This document shows positions 53,636 to 61,620 of a stretch of DNA of 64,000 nucleotides, piece by piece. Position numbers and translations under genes: made by a program. Where the stretch lies: positions 3,792,001 through 3,856,000 of the forward strand of contig CP065003.1 in the NCBI GenBank assembly GCA_016700175.1, given 5' to 3'. The notes beneath the pieces are model-generated. The model saw nothing but the letters and a program-made list of their open reading frames with translations, was not told where the DNA came from and ran no database searches. Within the stretch, counting starts at the first letter, position 1; each line of letters opens with the position of its first letter. The stretch comes from Acidobacteriota bacterium (GTDB lineage: Bacteria > Acidobacteriota > Blastocatellia > Pyrinomonadales > Pyrinomonadaceae).

Positions 53636-54989
53636 ATCGTGTCGGTCTCGGATACGCCACCGGGCTCCGGTATCCGTCCTTGTCCACCGCGCGGACCCCA
53701 AAAAACCAGTTGTCCTTCGACATGTCGGCCATCGTGTGGCTCGTCACGTTTCCGACAAATTTCGAATTCGTCCAGAACGGAGCGGTCGTTTCGCGCCATA
53801 CGACTTCGTATCCCGCGATGTCAGCCGCCGAATTTGCCGCCCATTTCAGGTCCGTGTCGTTCGTCAGGCGGGTAAGGCTGATCCCTGCCTCTTTCGGGAT
53901 CGGAGGGGCGAGCGCCATCGATGCGAGCGCGGCGATGTTCACCTTCGTCACGTTCGCGATGTAGCCGAAGTCGATGAACTCGGGCGTGTCGCCGTAGAAA
54001 ACGCCGTCCTCGGTTCTCACGTTCTGGTGCTGGTGCGTGTAGTCCTCGTGAGGTTCGGTGAACCGGACGGCAGGATATCCGCGCTCGAGGAAGGGAATGT
54101 GGTCGCCTCCGCGCAGGTATCGGTCCCGGCGGTAGATCAGCGAGACCTTGAAATCGGGCGAATACAGATCGGCGGTTTCCTTCACAAACCGACCGAGCTG
54201 CCGCGCTGCCGAATCGTTCTCGCCTCCGACGCTCCGTCGGAGACCGGCCTCGCGTTCTGTCTCGTTCGAGGGCACGCCTTCGGCAAAAACGCGGACCGTG
54301 TTGCGGTCGGGACGGTCCTTGAAGGTCTTCACGCCGCCGATAATGTCGTTCGTGAACATCGCTTCAATGTTCATCCCGGCCTTCTTCGCCTCTTCGGCGA
54401 AATGAGTCGCCCCGAGCAGGCCCTGCTCCTCGCCCGCAACGGCCATAAAGATGATCGTCGCGTCGTATCGCTTCTTCGACATCACCCGGGCCATCTCGAT
54501 CACCGCCGACGTGCCGGAAGCGTCGTCGTTGGCGCCGGGAGCGTCGCATTCGCCGTCACCGGGATCGGAGCACATCGAGTCGTAATGGCCGGAAACGACA
54601 TAGACGCGGTCGGGATCCGTCGTGCCCTTCAATGTCGCGATAACGTTTGTGATATTGATCGCCTTCGGAACGCGTGGTCTGGGCTCCTGAAGATATGTCT
54701 GGAGCCGGACCTCGAGGCATCCGCCGCAGGCTTCGGAGATGCGTTTGAACTCTTCGAAGATCCAGTCGCGCGCGGCGCCTATGCCGCGGTCCGGATCGTC
54801 CTGGGCGGAGTTCGTGTTCCGGGTGCCGAAAGAAACGAGCTTGCGGTCGTATTCTTCGATCTTGGAAGCGGATACATCGTTCAGAAGGCCGTTTATCAGA
54901 TCGGTACGCTTCACCGGCGGAGCGGATTGTGGAAAAGCAAGTACGGTTGCGAAGAGAAGAGAGCAAAGCGCGAGAACTGCAAAACGCAT
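53634..54989 (-). CDS. M28-family zinc aminopeptidase
   Basis: 451 residues. A signal peptide covers 1-21. The peptidase domain has zinc ligands in VVSGHYDSM (H135) and GANDDASGT (D155), the catalytic GEEQGLLGA glutamates and a late histidine in EDYTHQHQN. A C-terminal fibronectin-III-like domain (about 375-451, DLKWAANSAADIAGYEVVWRET) follows. It is probably a periplasmic or secreted peptidase with broad specificity. Its stop lies next to the 9-nt repeat block. Confidence 0.88.
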   Translation of the reverse strand: MRFAVLALCSLLFATVLAFPQSAPPVKRTDLINGLLNDVSASKIEEYDRKLVSFGTRNTNSAQDDPDRGIGAARDWIFEEFKRISEACGGCLEVRLQTYLQEPRPRVPKAINITNVIATLKGTTDPDRVYVVSGHYDSMCSDPGDGECDAPGANDDASGTSAVIEMARVMSKKRYDATIIFMAVAGEEQGLLGATHFAEEAKKAGMNIEAMFTNDIIGGVKTFKDRPDRNTVRVFAEGVPSNETEREAGLRRSVGGENDSAARQLGRFVKETADLYSPDFKVSLIYRRDRYLRGGDHIPFLERGYPAVRFTEPHEDYTHQHQNVRTEDGVFYGDTPEFIDFGYIANVTKVNIAALASMALAPPIPKEAGISLTRLTNDTDLKWAANSAADIAGYEVVWRETTAPFWTNSKFVGNVTSHTMADMSKDNWFFGVRAVDKDGYRSPVAYPRPTR

Positions 54990-55100
54990 AGATTGATTCC
55001 TCGGGATCGAAATATCGTCGGAAAGAGATTTTCGAGATTATAGACGATTCGGGAGAAGAGGAGAAAAAGAGGGGGTAGAAAGACGATGGAGGATTGCCTC
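54990..55100. other. Intergenic spacer before the REP array
   Basis: It holds the M28 gene promoter region (minus strand) and leads into the REP array; no gene or further repeat is seen. Together with the array it makes a 433-bp gene-free stretch. Confidence 0.4.
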
Positions 55101-55320
55101 GGCGCCGTATGTTAATAGCAGGTCGGTAAGAGAATTCGCCCGGGCGCCATAGGCGCTGCATGTCAATAGCAATTCGGGAAAAAAATGTCCCGGCGCCGAA
55201 GGCGCTGAATGTTAATGCCAATTCGGTTGCAGAAATCCCCTGCGCCGAAGGCGCTACATGTTAATAGCCACTCGGGAAAAACAATACCCCGGCGCCGTAG
55301 GCGTCGAATGTATTGCCGTA
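55101..55320. repeat. REP array, upstream arm (5 units of ~50 nt)
   Basis: Units begin at 55101, 55143, 55192, 55242 and 55291. Each has a small hairpin (GGCGCC-nnn-GGCGC) followed by CATGTTAATAGCAATTCGGG and an A-rich stretch ending in TGTCCC. The first unit lacks the second half of the hairpin; the last has GGCGTCGAATG instead of GGCGCTGCATG. They lie just upstream of an HUH transposase gene. The units are too similar throughout to be CRISPR repeats and spacers. Confidence 0.85.
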
Positions 55321-55422
55321 TATACCCGTCGATTGTTATACTTCGACGCCGATTCTGTTTATGCTCCCAACCTCGCGTAGCAGAATTGGAGAAAATCAAA
55401 AAATAAGGAGCCTAACCTCACC

Positions 55423-55881
55423 ATGGCAAACACTTACTCGCATCTATACGCAATGGTTGTCTTCGCAGTAATGGGACGATCTCACTGTCTCAAAGCCGAA
55501 TTCAGGGAAGAACTCTTCAAGTACATCACCGGAATAGTCAAGAACAAGGGCCAGAAGTTAATGGCGATTGGTGGAGTCGAAGACCACATTCACATCCTGG
55601 TCGGCTATCAGCCGGATATTGCGCTTTCCGATCTCGTACGAGACGTCAAATCGAGTTCCACCCGGTTTATCAACGACAAGAATCTTGTCCGCGGCAAATT
55701 TATGTGGCAACGGGGATTCGGCGCTTTCTCTTACTCTCATTCCCACATCGATACAGTAGTTCGGTACGTTCTCAACCAGGAAGAGCACCACAAAGTTGGC
55801 AGCTTCAAAGATGAGTATCTCGCGTTGTTAGACAAATACGAGATCAAGTACGACGACAAATACTTGTTCGAATTCGACTAG
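55423..55881 (+). CDS. REP-associated tyrosine transposase-like HUH protein (Y1_Tnp / IS200-like)
   Basis: 152 residues. The metal-binding HUH motif is H55-I-H57 (EDHIHILVGY). The likely nucleophile is Y115 with Q119 (VVRYVLNQEEHH, the YxxxQ pattern). SDLVRDVKSSSTRFIND and GKFMWQRGFGAFSYSHS are typical of stand-alone Y1 transposases. It should nick single-stranded DNA at a hairpin. No TnpB gene accompanies it. It is embedded between REP arrays on both sides. AGGAG lies 14 bp upstream of ATG. Whether it is active on these REPs is inference. Confidence 0.88.
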   Translation: MANTYSHLYAMVVFAVMGRSHCLKAEFREELFKYITGIVKNKGQKLMAIGGVEDHIHILVGYQPDIALSDLVRDVKSSSTRFINDKNLVRGKFMWQRGFGAFSYSHSHIDTVVRYVLNQEEHHKVGSFKDEYLALLDKYEIKYDDKYLFEFD

Positions 55882-55901
55882 TAAACGGTATATCAGCACA
55901 T

Positions 55902-56105
55902 GACATGTCGCGCCTCTGGCGCGAGATATCATCGACGGGTCGAATAGCTATTAACATGATGCGCCTACGGCGCAAGGCGAGCTGAGGACGAAGCGACAAG
56001 CCAAGACTGCGGAGCGCTATGAGCTCGGGCGCCCCGGCGCCATAGGCGCTGCATGTTGATAGCAATGCGAGAAAAAATTGTCCCCGCGCCGTAGGCGTAG
56101 AATGA
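55902..56105. repeat. REP array, downstream arm (mixed orientation)
   Basis: An inverted hairpin (GCGCCTCTGGCGC) lies at 55909-55921. A full unit in inverted orientation is at 55941-55973 (TAGCTATTAACATGATGCGC, then CTACGGCGC). Two direct units begin at 56036 and 56086, again 50 nt apart; the last ends with GGCGTAGAATG, resembling the outermost unit upstream. The transposase is thus bracketed by both orientations. Confidence 0.8.
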
Positions 56106-56151
56106 AGATCACAAACAAATAAACCCGGCTGAAGCCGGGAAATTCGAAATC

Positions 56152-56172
56152 TGGAACCTGAAACCTGGAACT
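56152..56172. repeat. 7-nt short tandem repeats (3 units)
   Basis: TGGAACC, TGAAACC and TGGAACT in uninterrupted seven-base register, touching the stop codon of the anti-sigma gene. Similar heptamers lie at 61862-61889. Confidence 0.55.
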
Positions 56173-57250
56173 AATCGATCCTGTAAGCCTTCGATTTCCA
56201 TACGACAACAACCGTGCCTGTCAGCTTGTCCGTTATCTGCCGGAGGCCGCTGTCGAGCGCCCTGTATTCCGGGGTCTTGCGCCGTACGTTCGTAGTCTGC
56301 TGTCCCTTGTATGCCGAGTCGTACCATACACCGTCCTTCTGTTCGAAGGTCTTGCCGCTGATCTGGCGCTTCGCGCCTGTTTCCTTCTTTTGTGAAAGCG
56401 TACCGAGTTCGGCCTTGTCCTTTCTCGCTACACGTCCTGCGGCGTCGTCAGGTTTTGCCGCCTCTGCAGCCTGAGCTACATTCCCGGCAGGTCGCACATC
56501 CGCCGCCGGCGGGGGCGGGGCCGCTACACTCGGCTCATTTGCAAGCGCAACGCGATTTCCGGCGCTGACCTGCGGTCTTGCGGCGTCTTCATCATCCGCG
56601 GCGACGTTCTCTCTTGCACGTTCTTCGCCGACCCTCCGGTCTGCGAACCCTTCATCTCTGAGAGGTCCGGAAGGAACACCTGGAGTCGCAGCGGGCGCGA
56701 GATCGCTTTCGGTCTCAGCGGTCGCAGCGTTTGCATTTGCGGGCGAGCTGTTGCTGTCGGCGAGCTTTTCTTCCACTCTGTTGGCCGAAGCTTCAGGAAT
56801 CTGTTCCGGGGATTCCGAAGAACTCGAGTTCGTGTTGCTCATTGCTACGGAATCACCCGCTGGGCCAAGGTTGCGGAACAGCGACACCGCGAAGAATCCC
56901 GCCATAAGCACGACAAGGACGCCCATCACCGCCGCAAGTCCGCGTACCGAAAAGAGCTTTTTGTACCAGGGTATCTCAAAACTTATGGCCGCTCCGGCCG
57001 CCGTTTCGGGCTCGGACGCTTCCTCGCCGCGGTTCAGGATCACCACGTTCGAAAGAATCGTCCTGCATCGGGCGCAGTCGGCAAAATGAGACATCATGCG
57101 CGCCCTCGCCTTCTCGGGCAAAGCGTTCTCGGCGAACACGGCGATCTCGTCGGCGTCGATATGCCCGCTGCCGATCTCTTCCGCATTCGCTTCCGTCTTC
57201 GCGAGTCTGCGAAGAAGGCTGTCGATTTCGATGTCGTGATCCTTGATCAT
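56171..57250 (-). CDS. Anti-sigma factor with zinc finger and long disordered periplasmic region
   Basis: 359 residues. The zinc motif is H55-x3-C59-x2-C62. One membrane segment lies at about 102-126. Residues 130-290 are Ala/Pro/Glu/Asn-rich and probably disordered. A small C-terminal domain (about 300-359, GKTFEQKDGVWYDSAY, then GTVVVVWKSKAYRI) follows. It is placed 21 bp after the sigma gene at 57272, its likely partner. The long linker between membrane and terminal domain suggests a periplasmic sensor on a tether. Confidence 0.8.
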   Translation of the reverse strand: MIKDHDIEIDSLLRRLAKTEANAEEIGSGHIDADEIAVFAENALPEKARARMMSHFADCARCRTILSNVVILNRGEEASEPETAAGAAISFEIPWYKKLFSVRGLAAVMGVLVVLMAGFFAVSLFRNLGPAGDSVAMSNTNSSSSESPEQIPEASANRVEEKLADSNSSPANANAATAETESDLAPAATPGVPSGPLRDEGFADRRVGEERARENVAADDEDAARPQVSAGNRVALANEPSVAAPPPPAADVRPAGNVAQAAEAAKPDDAAGRVARKDKAELGTLSQKKETGAKRQISGKTFEQKDGVWYDSAYKGQQTTNVRRKTPEYRALDSGLRQITDKLTGTVVVVWKSKAYRID

Positions 57251-57271
57251 CTAGCTTTGGTAATGTGTCTG

Positions 57272-58249
57272 CTAAAAATGCAGGCTGTGAACGGCTCCCG
57301 CCGCGATGTCTTGCAGGACGCCCGCGATCACCAGCAATACGAACATTTTCTCGATGCTGATTCCCAGCTTCTCTGCCGAGTCCGAAAGGTGCCGTTTCAC
57401 CTCGTTCTCGCTCCAGCCGTGTTTTTCTGCAAGGGCCTCTTCGACCACTTTCCTTATCTTCGTCTGCACGCGGGTGATCTTCCGGCTCGCCGTCGCCTCG
57501 TGATAACCGAACATATCGGCGATCTCCTGAAGTATAAGCCCGTCGTAGTAATAAAGTTTCATCACGAGCTTCTCTTCGTCGTTCAGGTCCTCAACGGCGC
57601 GCATCAACGCCTCCATTATGTCTTCTTGCGCTTCCGATTCGCTAAAGATCTGCTCGGGCGTGTCGGCGGTCGAAACGACGGCCTTGAAATCGGTCCTTTC
57701 CGAGGATTCCCTGGCGAGGTTCTCGAAAACCCGGTCCTCCTCAACCTGCACGACCCTCTTCATCTTACGGTATTCATCGATCGCAAGTTGGTTCGTGACC
57801 GCACGGAGCCAGCCTCCGAGGCTGCCTTTGCCGGAGTAATACGAGAGTTTTCCCTTGGTCTTTCCTTCGGTGTCCAGCTTCAGCCCGTGGAGCTCCGCCC
57901 AGATCGATCCGGCGAGGTCTTCGGCATCTTCACGGTTTTTGCAGAAGTTCCACGCGGCGGATTTCACGGTCGAATCGAAATTGATCACAAGATCGCCCCA
58001 GGCGGTCTCGTCGCCGCGTTCGCAGGCGATGATCAGGCACAGGTCGTCGGCGTGAAGGGAATCGATGAACTCGATTATTTCGGGATGCCCGGCGTCCGGC
58101 TCGTCTCGCAGAAGATATTTCTCGACACCGTCGCCGATGCGGCCGAAAATGTCTTCCGCAGTCAGTCCGCGCGGGTTCTCGGCGCGCGAGATAAGCCTCG
58201 CGGCGGCTTCTTCGATGGTGGGCTGGAATTTTGGAGCGATGGAGGTCAT
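57272..58249 (-). CDS. Sigma-70 family RNA polymerase sigma factor with extra N-terminal region and hydrophobic C-terminus
   Basis: 325 residues from ATG 58249. About 75 residues precede region 2 (LIIACERGDETAWGDLVINFDSTVKSAAW, NREDAEDLAGSIWAELHG, GSLGGWLRAVTNQLAIDEYRK). Region 4 follows a long linker (LNDEEKLVMKLYYYDGLILQEIADMFGYHEATASRKITR). After region 4 there are about 55 more residues ending in a hydrophobic stretch (EKMFVLLVIAGVLQDIAAG). Ordinary ECF factors lack both extensions. It is probably controlled by the downstream anti-sigma factor. Confidence 0.85.
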   Translation of the reverse strand: MTSIAPKFQPTIEEAAARLISRAENPRGLTAEDIFGRIGDGVEKYLLRDEPDAGHPEIIEFIDSLHADDLCLIIACERGDETAWGDLVINFDSTVKSAAWNFCKNREDAEDLAGSIWAELHGLKLDTEGKTKGKLSYYSGKGSLGGWLRAVTNQLAIDEYRKMKRVVQVEEDRVFENLARESSERTDFKAVVSTADTPEQIFSESEAQEDIMEALMRAVEDLNDEEKLVMKLYYYDGLILQEIADMFGYHEATASRKITRVQTKIRKVVEEALAEKHGWSENEVKRHLSDSAEKLGISIEKMFVLLVIAGVLQDIAAGAVHSLHF

Positions 58250-58280
58250 CAGCGACGGGGAAATCTTAACACTCTTCTTC

Positions 58281-58308
58281 AGTGAGCGGTAAGCGGTGAG
58301 CAGTGAGC
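58281..58308. repeat. 7-nt short tandem repeats (4 units)
   Basis: AGTGAGC, GGTAAGC, GGTGAGC, AGTGAGC. The same heptamers occur in inverted orientation at 59978-60005, on the other side of the TonB-C-repeat gene. Confidence 0.75.
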
Positions 58309-58359
58309 TGTTTAGCGGCGGGCTTGCCCGCATCGTGTGCGTAGGGCAGGGAGAGGCAA

Positions 58360-58392
58360 GCGGTGTCAGTAGCCCGACCGTCAGGGAGGGCG
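58360..58392. repeat. Left inverted repeat flanking the TonB-C-repeat gene
   Basis: About 33 bp, containing TAGCCCGACCGTCAGGGAGG. Its inverted partner at 59947-59979 matches at about 31 of 33 positions. Confidence 0.8.
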
Positions 58393-58398
58393 AAAATC

Positions 58399-58433
58399 AG
58401 GACTGAGATGAAGGGATTGAGGACTGAGGACTT
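58399..58433. repeat. 7-nt short tandem repeats (5 units)
   Basis: AGGACTG, AGATGAA, GGGATTG, AGGACTG, AGGACTT in uninterrupted register, just inside the left inverted repeat. The rest of the gap to 58587 is AT-rich leader DNA. Confidence 0.65.
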
Positions 58434-58587
58434 TGGTATTCAGGTCGAGGTCTTTAACGGAAGACTTCTATCGGATAATCCCCGATATGCTATTTTATCT
58501 GCACTTTAATCAAGCATTTATTACTTTTCTTCTTGCAGTGGTCATGTCGTCCGGAACTTCAGAAAGTAGTTTGTGTCCCCGGCATAT

Positions 58588-59880
58588 ATGAGAGAAAGAA
58601 TTCCAATCCTGGTACTTGCTGCAATTGTAGTCTTGCTCGGCATTTCCAATGTAAAAGCGCAGATCGATCTCGGCGGGATCGAACCGAGGCCATTCACGAT
58701 CATTGCCTACGATTGCATCGGATGTGAAGGCCTTGCTGAGAGGCTTCCGGCCCCCGAATATGGGTATGTGGGTTTCGGCGCACACGAGTGGACAGGATTC
58801 GTCCAAGTGGCGGTGTCTGTTGATAATGACGGAAAAGTGACCTCTGCGAATGCGATTTCTGGACACACTTTTTTTCGCATAAGATTTGAGGATGCAGCGC
58901 GAAAGGCACGATTCAAGCCATCAGATCGGGTAGCTAGTGGTATGCGGCACAAGATGATAATCAAGTATCTCGTAATCGGGAAGCTCGGCCTGAAGCCGCT
59001 AGACGATGCCGGTCACAAACTGGGGATCATTAATGGCCTTGCGACCGAGCTTCCTTCACCCGAAATGAGTGCCGAGGCGAAAAAAGTGTGTGGCAATGGG
59101 ACAGTAGACATAAGGGTGACTTTAGACGAAGAGGGGAATGTAATATCTGCGACTCCTCTTAGCGGGGATCCTCTCCTTGTCGCGGAATCTGTCGATACGG
59201 CAAAACGCTCAAAATTCCAGAATCAGAGTCACATCTCAGTAAATGAGGGCATCATTCGATACACCTATCCACTTCCAGAGAAGTGCAGATCGACCGGCGA
59301 CCCAGGACTTTCGATTACGGCTGGAATCACCTCCCCGAGGGTTCCGGCTGATTGCGAATGTGGAGGGAAAGTACGAGTGGAGGTTGTTGTTGACCCAAGT
59401 AGCCGCAGACCAGTGCGCGCGAGAGCAGTTTCAGGGCTCCCGCTCTTGCGGCCTTATGCGGAGGAGGCAGCAATGACCGGAAGCTATACACTGAGTTCGA
59501 GCTTTGGGCTCCCTGGACTCTTGAAGCATACCGTCACGATCGCTTTCTCAGATTCAACTCCCCTTGCAAACAAAACAGACTGCAAGAAAGTCGGTACTGT
59601 TGGCCACTACCCGCCAGGGACGAAGCCGATAGAGAAAAGCGAACCGGTGTTTTCCGAAGCAGTGATGAGGGAGAATGCAGGCGATACGGTTAACGTGGTC
59701 GTCCTCGTCAATGAGGATGGCGTCGTCGCAACTGCCCAGGCAGTGAGCGGGAATCCTACCTTGCATGAGCCTGCAGAGAAGGCGGCGATGAAATTCAGAT
59801 GGAAACCGCATTTGATCGGAGGTTGTCCCGTGCGGGTTAGGACAATGATAGTGTTTCATGTCAGCGACGAGCGCGAATGA
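58588..59880 (+). CDS. Exported protein of four TonB C-terminal-like repeats
   Basis: 430 residues from ATG 58588; GTG 58573 is an alternative. A signal peptide covers about 1-24 (LVLAAIVVLLGISNVKAQ). Four similar units lie at about 70-130, 170-228, 260-322 and 366-426. Each has a strand like VQVAVSVDNDGKV / VDIRVTLDEEGNV / VRVEVVVDPSSRRP / VNVVVLVNEDGVV, then A-x-SG-x-P, a helix with alanines, and a closing strand. This is the TonB_C/TonB2 pattern. No proline-rich linker or membrane anchor of true TonB is present. Base composition looks lower in GC than its neighbours, and both sides carry inverted repeats. Confidence 0.75.
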   Translation: MRERIPILVLAAIVVLLGISNVKAQIDLGGIEPRPFTIIAYDCIGCEGLAERLPAPEYGYVGFGAHEWTGFVQVAVSVDNDGKVTSANAISGHTFFRIRFEDAARKARFKPSDRVASGMRHKMIIKYLVIGKLGLKPLDDAGHKLGIINGLATELPSPEMSAEAKKVCGNGTVDIRVTLDEEGNVISATPLSGDPLLVAESVDTAKRSKFQNQSHISVNEGIIRYTYPLPEKCRSTGDPGLSITAGITSPRVPADCECGGKVRVEVVVDPSSRRPVRARAVSGLPLLRPYAEEAAMTGSYTLSSSFGLPGLLKHTVTIAFSDSTPLANKTDCKKVGTVGHYPPGTKPIEKSEPVFSEAVMRENAGDTVNVVVLVNEDGVVATAQAVSGNPTLHEPAEKAAMKFRWKPHLIGGCPVRVRTMIVFHVSDERE

Positions 59881-59946
59881 AATCCCTCAATCCGGTTTAG
59901 TCCGAACGCAAGCCTCAAATAGGCGGCGGTTAAACGGGACTATTTA

Positions 59947-60005
59947 CGCCCTCCCTGACGGTCGGGCTACCGACATCGCTCACTGCTTACTGCTTACTGC
60001 TCACA
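59947..60005. repeat. Right inverted repeat and 7-nt repeats flanking the TonB-C-repeat gene
   Basis: 59947-59979 is the inverted partner of 58360-58392 (CCTCCCTGACGGTCGGGCTA). It runs directly into four heptamers (GCTCACT, GCTTACT twice, GCTCACA), complementary to those at 58281. Confidence 0.78.
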
Positions 60006-60038
60006 ATACAGACAAGCCCTGCCCCTACATTCAATGCA

Positions 60039-61082
60039 TCACCCCCGCAGGCTCTTCCGCAAGAACGAGATGATCTTGTATCCGTCGAGATATACCCAGG
60101 GTTTCTCGCCGAGCGTGTAATGCCCGCACGGGATGACCGTCTCGTCGTGTTCGATGCCGCGCTCATTCAGCGCTCTCATAGTGCTGCGGGACAGGTCGAC
60201 CGGGAATGACAGATCGTAGAGAGTGTAGATGTAGCGTTGCGGCCTTGGCGGGAGCGCCGCGAGTTTGTCCAGATACGCGAACGGCGAGATCGGCTTCCAG
60301 CACTCGCGCAGGTCCTCAAGCGAAATGCCGGTTTCGAGCCCTTCCTTCACGTGATAGGTCGAAAGGCCTCTCCAGACCACATCGGAGACGTAGCCCGAAA
60401 CGTGATTGAACACCGCCGACTTGATGGTCTCATCGTGAACGAAAGCCAGGAACGCCACGCAAGAACCGATGCTGGTCCCGACCACTCCAACTTCTTCGTA
60501 GCCTTGCTGATACAGCCAGCGGACCGCCGCAAGCGTGTCGAGGACCGACTGCCGCACGGACTGGATGGTGCGGCCTATGTTCGGCGAGACGAGATGATCG
60601 GCGCGCTCCAGCTCCGGCGGCATCCTTTCCTCGTGATACGGAAGCGTCAGCCGAAGCGCAGAAACGCCAAAGCGCTGAAGATTTGTGCAGAGGTTCAGAT
60701 AGCTCCCTTCGCGCGCATTCCAGTGCGGAAGCACGACCGCCGCGGCGCGTTTGTCGCCTTCGACCGCGAAAAGCCTCGCGTGGGCTATGTTGTTCTCTTC
60801 CGACGGGGTCTCGACCGCGCTTCGCCAGGAAACGTATCTGCTTCCTTCAATTCCCTGAGGATCGGGCGACCCTTCGGAAAAGTCGGGTTCCGGACCCAGG
60901 GAGAAATACTCGTCGCTCGATTCGACCGAAACCTGCGAGTGCCTTCGGAAGAACTCAAGCGGATCGGTCCCGTTCAAGGAACGGTCGATAAATTCCGTAC
61001 CCCATTCGAACGGCCTCACGATACGGTTGTCGTTCAGCATCGCGAGCTGTCGTTCGCGTCTATGTATCAGGCGCTTGATCAT
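60039..61082 (-). CDS. Alpha/beta hydrolase
   Basis: 347 residues. The nucleophile elbow GTSIGS is at 202-207 (Ser204), after VGVV. PHWNAREGSYLNLCTNLQRFGVSALRLTLPYHEERMP is the region before the elbow. A late histidine in CGHYTLGEKP (near residue 325) can complete the triad, and an acid is likely in the YDLSFPVDLS segment. An N-terminal extension of about 110 residues has no known fold. It is possibly an acyl or peptide hydrolase, substrate unknown. It lies 4 bp after the membrane protein gene at 61087, in one operon. Confidence 0.75.
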   Translation of the reverse strand: MIKRLIHRRERQLAMLNDNRIVRPFEWGTEFIDRSLNGTDPLEFFRRHSQVSVESSDEYFSLGPEPDFSEGSPDPQGIEGSRYVSWRSAVETPSEENNIAHARLFAVEGDKRAAAVVLPHWNAREGSYLNLCTNLQRFGVSALRLTLPYHEERMPPELERADHLVSPNIGRTIQSVRQSVLDTLAAVRWLYQQGYEEVGVVGTSIGSCVAFLAFVHDETIKSAVFNHVSGYVSDVVWRGLSTYHVKEGLETGISLEDLRECWKPISPFAYLDKLAALPPRPQRYIYTLYDLSFPVDLSRSTMRALNERGIEHDETVIPCGHYTLGEKPWVYLDGYKIISFLRKSLRG

Positions 61083-61086
61083 TTTC

Positions 61087-61539
61087 CTAAAGCTTCTTTC
61101 CGTAGCTGGCGTCCATCAGCCTCGATCTCGAAGGATAGTGAAGCGCCATTCCGCCCATACCGGCGGCGATGAACACGATGAAGTACTGGTAGCCGAAAGC
61201 GAATCCAAGCACGAGTCCGAAAGCCGATGCCGCCTCGCACATCGCGCAGGAAACAAGCATTCCGGTCTGCACGAAAGTCGGTTGCTGCTCGTCGATCGCC
61301 CGCTTGTAGAACGTGGAACTGATGAAGAACGAGGCTCCGATCGCCATAAGGCTCGCCAGCGCGAGCGCGAGGACGATCGGCGGGTTGTCACCCAGGACCG
61401 GCTTCGCGAGATCGAACCGAAGAAGCTCCGGCTTCGCGACAAATGCCGCGATGATGAAGATGACCTGGGAGGACATCAATGCAAGCCAGATCATCGACAT
61501 CGTCTTGTGCATTACCTCGATGTTCGGTTTGTTTTGCAT
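61087..61539 (-). CDS. Small four-helix membrane protein, unknown function
   Basis: 150 residues with four hydrophobic segments (about 12-35, 53-75, 90-113, 114-135). It contains MLVSCAMCEAASAFGLVLGFAFG and a cytoplasmic tail HYPSRSRLMDASYGKK. I do not recognise a named family; the second half is faintly reminiscent of rotor c-subunit hairpins, but no proton-binding acidic residue is in place. It is the first gene of an operon with the alpha/beta hydrolase. Confidence 0.6.
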   Translation of the reverse strand: MQNKPNIEVMHKTMSMIWLALMSSQVIFIIAAFVAKPELLRFDLAKPVLGDNPPIVLALALASLMAIGASFFISSTFYKRAIDEQQPTFVQTGMLVSCAMCEAASAFGLVLGFAFGYQYFIVFIAAGMGGMALHYPSRSRLMDASYGKKL

Positions 61540-61561
61540 GGTTCTCTAAATGGGGTGTACG

Positions 61562-61597
61562 ACAACCTTCAGGTTGTCGCGGGCCGCTCGCGGCCCG
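61562..61597. repeat. Two perfect short hairpins
   Basis: ACAACCT-TC-AGGTTGT at 61562-61577 and CGGGCCG-CTCG-CGGCCCG at 61580-61597, side by side just before the 45-bp array. Confidence 0.7.
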
Positions 61598-61620
61598 AAC
61601 GGCTCGGGGAATTCCGCGCT

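Noticed and set aside
53736..55043. A 435-codon open frame on the plus strand opposite the M28 peptidase
   Set aside because: Shadow of a well-supported peptidase gene; no recognisable motif or ribosome site.
55101..55320. CRISPR array considered for the ~50-nt repeats
   Set aside because: The whole unit is conserved with no unique spacers, and no cas genes are present.
57086..58285. A 399-codon open frame on the plus strand opposite the sigma factor gene
   Set aside because: Shadow frame; the minus strand has complete sigma regions 2 and 4.
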